In this document: positions 55,870 through 64,000 of the stretch, piece by piece
How positions within the stretch are numbered: the first letter of the stretch is position 1
Layout: each line of letters begins with the position of its first letter
Source of the DNA: Sphaerolaimus hirsutus
Lineage: Eukaryota > Nematoda > Chromadorea > Monhysterida > Sphaerolaimidae
NCBI GenBank assembly: GCA_964036195.1
Contig: OZ038451.1
Location: forward strand, 19,666,318 to 19,730,317
DNA length: 64,000 nucleotides
Reading direction: 5' to 3'
Notes under the pieces: model-generated
Databases searched by the model: none
Told to the model about the DNA's origin: nothing
What the model saw: the letters and a program-made list of their open reading frames with translations, nothing else
Position numbers and translations under genes: made by a program

Positions 55870-55916
55870 GCCCCCTGGGCATTGTGGCGCTCAGCCACCG
55901 GAGGTACCCCGGGAGT
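55870..55916 (+). pseudogene. Remnant of a gene-2-type exon 5 start
   Basis: The flank TTCTTGAAAT...ATTTTATAA and ACAG|GCCCCCTGGGC match the gene 2 intron 4 end and exon 5 start. They pass within ~45 bp into gene-1-type intron sequence (AGTATTTCCCCAGCTCG). Exon remainder absent. Confidence 0.65.
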
Positions 55917-55940
55917 ATTTCCCCAGCTCGTACAGACCTG

Positions 55941-56703
55941 TAGGGTTCAAACGATATGACTTTTCGATATCGATATTCGATATTTTTTCAAAATTTTCGA
56001 TATCGATGGTCAATATTCGATATTTTTTTCTGAAACTCGATATTCGATATCAATACAATATGGAACCTCAATATCGATATTCGATATTCGATATTGAAAA
56101 ATGGTCGATATTCGATATTTCGATATTTTCGATATTCGATATTGCGATATGCTTTTGGTATAGCAAGGCATATTTCAAGTGGCATATTGTATTTTCATGT
56201 GGTTGCACACATGTTTAATCATCTCTTTACTGAAATTTGAATGGTGCAAGTGATTTTAACAAGCTTTACATCACTCAATGGTAGAAAATAGAAGAAAAAC
56301 ATGATGAATCAAAGTGTATCAGACAAATAACAATTGATAGATATTACAGTTCATCCTAACCTAATTGCTTAAGGGCATGTTGCAAAAAAAAGTATATCAG
56401 TGTTTTCTGGCTTCAAATTTAGCACTCCAACAACAATGACATTATAAATACTGTACTTTTACTCATCAAATACAATACTATAAGCACATCAGATCAACCA
56501 TAAACATCTCAAAATGAAAATGAAAAGTAAATTTGGGGACACAATACAGGTTCGATATATCGAAAAACTGGTTGATATTCGATATTCGATATTTTTTTCA
56601 AAATTTTCGATATCGATATTCGATATTTTTTCAAAATTTTCGATATCGATATTCGATATTAAAAAATGGTTGATATCCGATACGATATATCGTTTGAACC
56701 CTA
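55941..56703. mobile_element. hAT-type element, TAGGGTTCAAACGATAT TIR, CGATAT word
   Basis: The ends are TAGGGTTCAAACGATATGAC and ATATATCGTTTGAACCCTA, with exact 8-bp duplications CAGACCTG (55933-55940 and 56704-56711). Both arms are arrays of TCGATATTCGATATTTTT. Confidence 0.95.
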
Positions 56704-56780
56704 CAGACCTGGAGGTATTTCGAGGGGGGGGTAATTCAAAGGGGATAATTTGAGGATACATTTTTGTCTGTTTGTTGCAG

Positions 56781-56971
56781 GTCCATTGGGTGTGTGGTGA
56801 TCAACTACCAGAGGTACCCGGGGCAGTGGGAGAGCAGCTTCGCAGTGACGTCGGAGCACAGGACCGCGTCGGCGCAGGGCACCGCTCTGTAGGCTGCACC
56901 ACGAAGTGCGCAGGGTCATCCAAAACAGGGTGCCCAGCGACTCTGGCACTATCTTCTATGTGACTGATTGA
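56781..56971 (+). pseudogene. Degenerate gene-1-type exon 5
   Basis: The acceptor TTGTTGCAG is retained. A frameshift soon gives TGG TGA, and ~65 nt covering all four PAN cysteines are deleted between GGGCACCG and CTCTG. The tail still ends FYVTD-like plus TGA. Confidence 0.8.
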
Positions 56972-56994
56972 TTCACTGCTCACACTCACAACAG

Positions 56995-57676
56995 TGTTGT
57001 TAAAATACTGGTATTTTTGGAAAACGTAAACGTAAACATAAATACCTTGTGCAAATTCAAAGTATAATACTAATACGTAAGGTATTTTAAAAATACCACT
57101 GAATATGTAGAAAAAAACGTAAACGTAAAAGAATTTACAAGTAGTATTTGCCATTGTACTTTGGGAGATACCATTATTTTCACATTTAGATGGGTAAATC
57201 GCTGATTTCCATGCAATATTATCAAGTTTTTAGCACTTCATGCAATTCATCATCAACAACATCAAGGGAGACAATAACATAACAAAATTATAATATAAAC
57301 AACGATGAGATCAACATGAAATTACATTTTTTGTAATTAAACCTAATGAATAGCTCCCTCTCAAATGGATCCTCCTACCAAATTTCACAAGCCCGGCATG
57401 ACTAAACAGACGCTCTACAGTTGCCGATGTAACGGGAGCGGCGAGTAATTTCAGTGCATATGCACTCAGATGTGGGAAAACGGCCTGATTTTCTACCTAA
57501 TATTTCATCACATCTGTCACTGCGGTGCATCAGAATCGAGCAAGGTGCAACAATTTTTTGGTATTTTATGTATTTGTCGGTTCGGGTCTCGTTAACAAGA
57601 CGCAAACCGACAAATTGAGAGAAAATGACAGCAGTCGCGTTGATCATGTGACTGTTTGTCGTCACATTGCCGTCAC
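56995..57676. other. ACGTAA element fragment and spacer
   Basis: 57000-57140 has TGTTGTTAAAATACTGGTAT and AAACGTAAACGTAAA words of the CAGAGTTG family; its other end is not seen. No gene in the rest. Confidence 0.45.
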
Positions 57677-58507
57677 CAACGATGGAAAAAACACAGAAAT
57701 TGAACACAGAAACTCATTGAGTTTCTGTGTTTTTGTTTTACACAGAAACACGGAAACTCACAAATTTTGAAAAACTCAAAACTCAAATGAGTTGTTTTTT
57801 TGAGAACACAGAAACACAGAAACACGGAAACACAGAAAAGTTTTTTGAGTTTTTGAGTTTTTTCAGCGAAGTGGTTGAACACATTTTCAGAATGCACATG
57901 AATTCAGTTAAACTAAACAAGATAAGATATATATGTATAGCATGTAAATATGTACATAATGTATTCATATTTTGTGATGGAACAAAAAATAAATTAAAGA
58001 TGGCATGCACATCTCCTGGTGGACATGTTTAAATATAATTGTAGTTCAAATCAATTCTGTAGTCTTCCATACAGTGCACATCCATTGAAGAATTTTGGAG
58101 TACTGCGTAAATTGTCATTTGTGAGCATTTTGTTGATGCTGGTGTTGCGATGTGGGTGGATGTCCTCATTGAGGACATTTTTATCGACTTTTTCAACACT
58201 TGAATGAATACACATATGTTATGTGGGGTTAAAACATGTGCAAAACCAATATTTTATAAGAAAACCACTATTTCCACATCAAAATGCTGTAAATGAGAAT
58301 TTTTTGGGGGAAAACTCAAGTTTTTTCGACAAAAACTCAAGTTTTTTAGAAAAAAACTCAAAAAACTCGAGTTTTAACAAAAAACACAGAAATAAAAACA
58401 GAGTTACTTAAGTTTTTTTCGATAAAAAAACTCAAAACACAGGTATTCATTTTTGAAACACTTAAAACACAAAAAGTGTTGTTTTTTTGAGAACTTACCC
58501 ATCGTTG
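57677..58507. mobile_element. hAT-type element, CAACGATGG TIR, CACAGAAA word
   Basis: The ends are CAACGATGGAAAAAACACAG and AACTTACCCATCGTTG, with exact 8-bp duplications GCCGTCAC (57669-57676 and 58508-58515). 831 bp; it lacks the internal CCGTATTACC insertion present in the other full copies. Confidence 0.95.
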
Positions 58508-58515
58508 GCCGTCAC

Positions 58516-59253
58516 AAGCTGTGAACAGTTTTTCTGTGACAACAAAAGTCATGAGTAAAACATTCAACGAGGCCAAACCGACAAATGCCGATAGCGAGGC
58601 TTTTTTGTGGGCACACGCGAAATTTTTGAAAAATTTGTGCGTTGTCGTGACAAAATGACCATTGCCGACAGAAAAAAATTTGTTGGCACAGCTCGCAGTG
58701 TGAACACTGCTTAACAAAAAAGTCAAACATGAATAAACCCAGAAAAAAATCTGGGATTAGCTACATGACACGGTAAACACGATTTAGCAGCCCAGTTTGT
58801 CGCGCCAAACAATTGCAAAAGATTGATTTGAATTTTTTTGGGCGATGCCAAATGCGAAAAGAAATTTTTGGCAGCCTGCTGTTTTGGGAAAAGATATTTC
58901 AAATCTCTGCCGTATCACCCCCATATAAATCTCCCAGAGATTTTTTAAATGCTAATTGTGCCACACGCATTGTTTAATCTGTGGTCTCAAAATTCGAAAT
59001 ACCGGCTGGTCCAATGCAAAAATCAACTCGGTAAAAACATAAGTGGAACAAACTTGGTGAATTTCATATCTGCAAGGTTCACTTTGTCTTGTACACTGAT
59101 TGACAACCTAAATTTAGAAGAAAATTTAATTTATTTTAAATGATTTTAAACACCTAGTACACCAATTTAGCCTACTTTGAACACAGATTCATTTAGTATC
59201 CAAACATGCACGACAAACCCTTACGTAAATACAAAAAATATCGACAAAAGGCG
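58516..59253. other. Intergenic, no gene seen
   Basis: AT-rich. The overlapping frames near 58512-58730 contain no recognisable domain. AGATTTT words at 58890-58945 resemble the TAGCATTG family. Confidence 0.35.
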
Positions 59254-59261
59254 ATATTCAC

Positions 59262-60597
59262 TAGTGATGTAAAGGCACCGGGGCACCGGTGCCCCGGTGC
59301 TGGGCACCGAAGGGCACCAGCACCGGTGCTGGTGCGGTGCCATTGCAATCTTCAGGGGTGCCATGCCGGTGCCGGTGCCATTTTTTTCAGAATAGCACCG
59401 GTGCCGGTGCGGTGCGGTGCCATTTTTTTGCCGGTACCAAAGGTGCTAGCACCAGGGCCAAAGTAAAAGGCACCGGGAAAGGCACCGGCCAAGGCTTCAT
59501 GTGCTGTGCAATGTTGTCCATAGTATGTGCTTATTCATATTTCAAAAAACAGCGATATATTTACCCAACCGTTTTCGCCTATTTTGTAAACCTCCCATCA
59601 AATAAATATACCTACCGTATTACCTCGAATTAACCCCCCCCCCTTGAATCAACCCCCCCCTCGAAATACCCCCCCTAAATTTCGGCTGAGGAAATAATAA
59701 ACCCCCCCCCTCGAAATACCCCCCCTAAAATTGAGTGTAACGTGAATGTACATGACAAATACCGCAGTTTGTGATCTGTACAATGCAGAACACACGTTAA
59801 AACTGATGATTAAGTGACGTTACGGAAGGTTTTTTGTGTATATACAGTTATATATGCCTATAAACACATATACATCTATGTAATTGTTCGATTTTTCTAC
59901 GTCTGCGTATGGGGAATTTCCGAAAAGAGATAATAGACCCCCCCTCGAATAAACCCCCCCCTCGAATTATCCCCCCCTCAAATTTTGCTGGCGAAATAAT
60001 AAACCCCCTGGGGGTATTTCGAGGTAATACGGTACTGTGAAATCCATTATACCCGATACCTAATCTGATGAGCGAATCTAAAATTTTGTTGAATTTTAAA
60101 TAATTTTTATATTTTTCTTACTTGTTTGTTCAAAATTTGTTGTCAGTTTATGACAGAGATAGTTCCATTCTCTGTACAGCAACGACTCCGATCAGTAGAC
60201 AATAGTGGCTATGGACATTGTAGTGAATTAAATATTTTATCTTTCATTTGTAATCATTGTAATTGCTTCATAAAAGTTATTGCCACATCGGATCATTTTA
60301 AGTGCTCAACCATCAAAATCGGTTGAAAATTCATGGAAATATGCACTTCCAAAGGTGAGACCACTGAGAAACTGCCCGATATTTACTTCAGAAATTCCAG
60401 CCCGGTGCGGTGCCTTTCGGTGCTAGCACCGGCAACCCGCCGGTGCCGGTGCCATTTTTTCCAAAAGGCACCGGTGCCGGTGCGGTGCGGTGCCATTTTC
60501 TGGCCGGTGCCCCAGGGTGCCAGGTGCCCTTTTCATGCGTTGGCAAAGGTGCCGGTGCGGTGCGGTGCCATTTTTCCCGGTGCCTTTAACATCACTA
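59262..60597. mobile_element. hAT-type element, TAGTGATGT TIR, GCACCG word
   Basis: The ends are TAGTGATGTAAAGGCACCGG and GGTGCCTTTAACATCACTA, with exact 8-bp duplications ATATTCAC (59254-59261 and 60598-60605). An inverted full-length relative of 48356-49286. The CCGTATTACC element at 59615-60032 is nested inside. Confidence 0.95.
59615..60032. mobile_element. CCGTATTACC element with TA duplication (nested)
   Basis: The ends are CCGTATTACCTCGAATTAAC and TCGAGGTAATACGG, flanked by TA (59613-59614 and 60033-60034). The sister hAT copy near 48930 reads ATACCTACTGTGAAATCC (inverse) without it, an exact empty site. 'GGGGTATTTCGAGG' words. Confidence 0.93.
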
Positions 60598-60605
60598 ATA
60601 TTCAC

Positions 60606-60788
60606 ACGCAAGCGTATTCCCGCCCCAAACAACCAAACCTAGCGAGCTACTTTCGCCATCGGTCCCGAATTTCAAACGCAGATAGGGTTAATAGGCGCTG
60701 TGTCTACGCGTCGAAAAAGTAGTCGATAAACATAGGAAAACACAGCCAACTTCTGAAAAACAAGCACAGATTCCCTCGCACAAGTGGT
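60606..60788 (-). other. H3 3' spacer, conserved with the H2A 3' spacer
   Basis: Sequence downstream of the H3 stem-loop (CAAGCACAGA, GGCGCTGTGTCTACGCGTCG) resembles 63465-63708 downstream of H2A (CAAGCACAAC, GGCGTCTGTGTCTCCACGTC). Both may contain the purine-rich U7-binding element; none could be pinned down. Confidence 0.4.
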
Positions 60789-60804
60789 GGCCCTGAAGAG
60801 GGCC
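60789..60804 (-). terminator. Histone 3' stem-loop of H3
   Basis: Minus strand GGCCCTCTTCAGGGCC followed by ACCACTT: six-base stem, four-base loop. This is the canonical 3'-end processing hairpin bound by SLBP in replication-dependent histone mRNAs. It lies 50 nt after the stop codon. Confidence 0.93.
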
Positions 60805-60854
60805 GTTGGGTTAATCAAAACTCACACCGCAGCCGCAACCGAAAACACACGCAT

Positions 60855-62034
<1,180 letters not shown>

Positions 62035-63106
62035 TCACACGCTAGAATGTCAACTGGATTGGAGTCAACTCATTTTAGCTGAATTTAGGTAGCAGGATTA
62101 TTTTCAAGTGCATATGTGGCAATGTCGAAAAGGAATCAATATTGCCATGTGCATTTGAACAGGGTTTCGCGACCCATAAACAAAAATCTTGATGAAAACC
62201 ATTCGACCAGTTGACATCGGGATGTCAACTGATGTCAACTGCACCAACCGGTGTTCATCAAGATTTCAGTTTATGGGTTGCAAAACCATGTTCAAATGAA
62301 GGGTGTGCTTCTAAAAGTACCGATCTACAAATTTTTCAAATTTGAGTTAGGACCATTTTTGGGGTCCCCATAAACATGCGCTTCAAAAATATATATAATA
62401 TGTGGGGGGTGTGAAATTCAATTTTGAGATATGGGGGGTTGAAAAAAGCAAAAAAAAATCGCAAAATACGGTTTTTGAAATTTTAAAAGTACTGATCTAC
62501 AAGCTTTTTCAGCTTTTGTGTCTTAAAAAGTACCGTTCTACACACTTTTTTTCAAAATTGTTCTTTTAAATGTACCTATCTGCACATTATTTTTTGTGCT
62601 TCTAAAAGTACTGATGTCAGATCAGCGTCTGATTCAGCAAAAACTCATTTTGTGCTTTTTTATTATGGGTAAAAGTACCGATCTACAGCTGTCTGGTTTT
62701 GTGCTTTAAAAAATACCGATCTACATGCTATTACCAATTTGTTCCTTTAAAATGTACTGTACTACAAAAATATAATTCACTAAATTTTATATAGCTAGTG
62801 CTATGTGTATAATCAATGATTATACCCATGCATGTGGATACCCAACAATATGGCCGAAATACCCATACCCAAAATTCCCATACCCAATACCCATGTATGG
62901 GTATTGCGTACTCCAAACTTTCAATTGCGATTATCTCAAAATCGATTTTTTGTAGATCGGTACTTTTAGAAGCACACCCTTCAAAATGCACATGGCAATA
63001 TTGATTCCGTTTTGACATTGCACTAGAAAGTGTCATGCAATCAAAATTGAGCTAAAATCGAGTTGACACTGAAACCAGTTGACATTCCAGCGTGTGGAGC
63101 ACCTTA
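62035..63106. mobile_element. ~1.07-kb inverted-repeat element, CACACGCT ends
   Basis: The left arm CACACGCTAGAATGTCAACT... CAATATTGCCATGTGCATTT is mirrored by ATGCACATGGCAATATTGAT ... GTTGACATTCCAGCGTGTG. Between the arms, AAAAGTACCGATCTAC words (62290-62760) and a CCCATACCCA block. It shares end sequence with 29484-29646. Flanking duplication not resolved. Confidence 0.65.
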
Positions 63107-63708
63107 ATGTAACTGCGCCCACTAGTTCACTTCCAGTAAACCAAAATTTTAATTGGTAAACGGATAAATCAGTATTTGAGTTTACCAGAATGAAGCGTCT
63201 GTCAACTGCGGTTTACAAAAATCAAAAAGTGGACTAGTTTTTTCAGTGACAGTGGATTTTTTTTATCTCCATCAAATAGTAGTTGACGGACAACTGATTG
63301 CAGCTAACTCAAACGTGTTTGAAACAGGATTATCAGCTTTAGGGAACGTTGTTAACTAATAATGCTAGAGCTAACACAATCACGATTCCTTTCATACCAA
63401 TGCCACGCCTCAGGAATTATTTTTACGTTCAAAATTGGGCAATTTCTTGGATATCTATGAATTTAGGTTGCCATTCGCCCGAAGCCCGAAATTCAGCGAT
63501 TTCGTTGTATTTGGCGTCTGTGTCTCCACGTCGCGTTAGATTAACGTTTACGTTGCATTTCGCGTAACCACACATTGCCGAACAGGCTCGTTACGTTCAA
63601 ATTAAGCACCCAGTAAGACGTTTCAGCGCTGTACTCAGCGTGACCGCTCAAATCGAATTGACATTCAGCCGCAAGCAGAACCAAGCACAACTCTCTGGCA
63701 CGAGTGGT
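63107..63708 (-). other. H2A 3' spacer
   Basis: 63110-63300 has AAACCAAAATTTT/GTTTACCAG words. 63465-63708 resembles the H3 3' spacer. No gene. Confidence 0.4.
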
Positions 63709-63724
63709 GGCCCTGAAGAGGGCC
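63709..63724 (-). terminator. Histone 3' stem-loop of H2A
   Basis: Minus strand GGCCCTCTTCAGGGCC then ACCACTC, identical in stem and loop to that of H3, 38 nt after the H2A stop codon. Confidence 0.93.
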
Positions 63725-63762
63725 GTTGGGTTAGGTAACAAATCACACGCAAACAAAGTCCT

Positions 63763-64000
<238 letters not shown>

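Overview
This is AT-rich metazoan DNA. It has spliced genes with GT-AG introns, an intronless replication-type histone H3 and the end of a histone H2A (both with 3' histone stem-loops), long microsatellites, and very many non-autonomous DNA transposons. The H2A core looks invertebrate and fairly arthropod-like. The sequence alone does not fix a species.

Layout. 1-7100: a hAT-type element, then two tandem-repeat fields (a GGCACCCC minisatellite and a ~117-bp satellite). 7.1-25.3 kb: two intact-looking members of a spliced gene family. 25.3-35 kb: gene-poor, with a Cys-rich repeat ORF split by a transposon, perfect GTAG and GATA arrays, and MITEs. 35.1-36.8 kb: a partial family copy (exon 4 intact, exon 5 broken by an insertion). 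42.0-51.1 kb: a third full-length member carrying a 2-bp deletion in exon 4. 52-57 kb: remnants of two more copies. 57.7-60.6 kb: more transposons. 60.8-64 kb: histone H3 and partial H2A, both on the minus strand.

The gene family has five exons: a signal peptide, a short module with two cysteines in two exons, a ~108-residue aromatic-rich module, and a C-terminal PAN/Apple-like four-cysteine module. The intact gene at 7791-15794 has all introns in phase 1 and an open frame of 284 residues. I do not recognise the first two modules. The GC-rich last exon is almost identical in every copy while exon 4 has diverged, which suggests gene conversion.

The most striking feature is the transposon complement. 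At least a dozen families have short terminal inverted repeats (TIRs) and exact 8-bp target duplications (hAT-type). Several are confirmed by empty sites in paralogous introns. Nearly every family is filled, inward from the TIR, with copies of its own short word (GGCGCC, GCACCG, CGATAT, ACGTAA, TTCGAAA, CTCGA, AAAATAAAAT, CGGAAAA, CACAGAAA). Pairs of families share one TIR but carry different words. TA-, TTA-, GTA- and AATT-duplicating families are also present, and many elements are nested.
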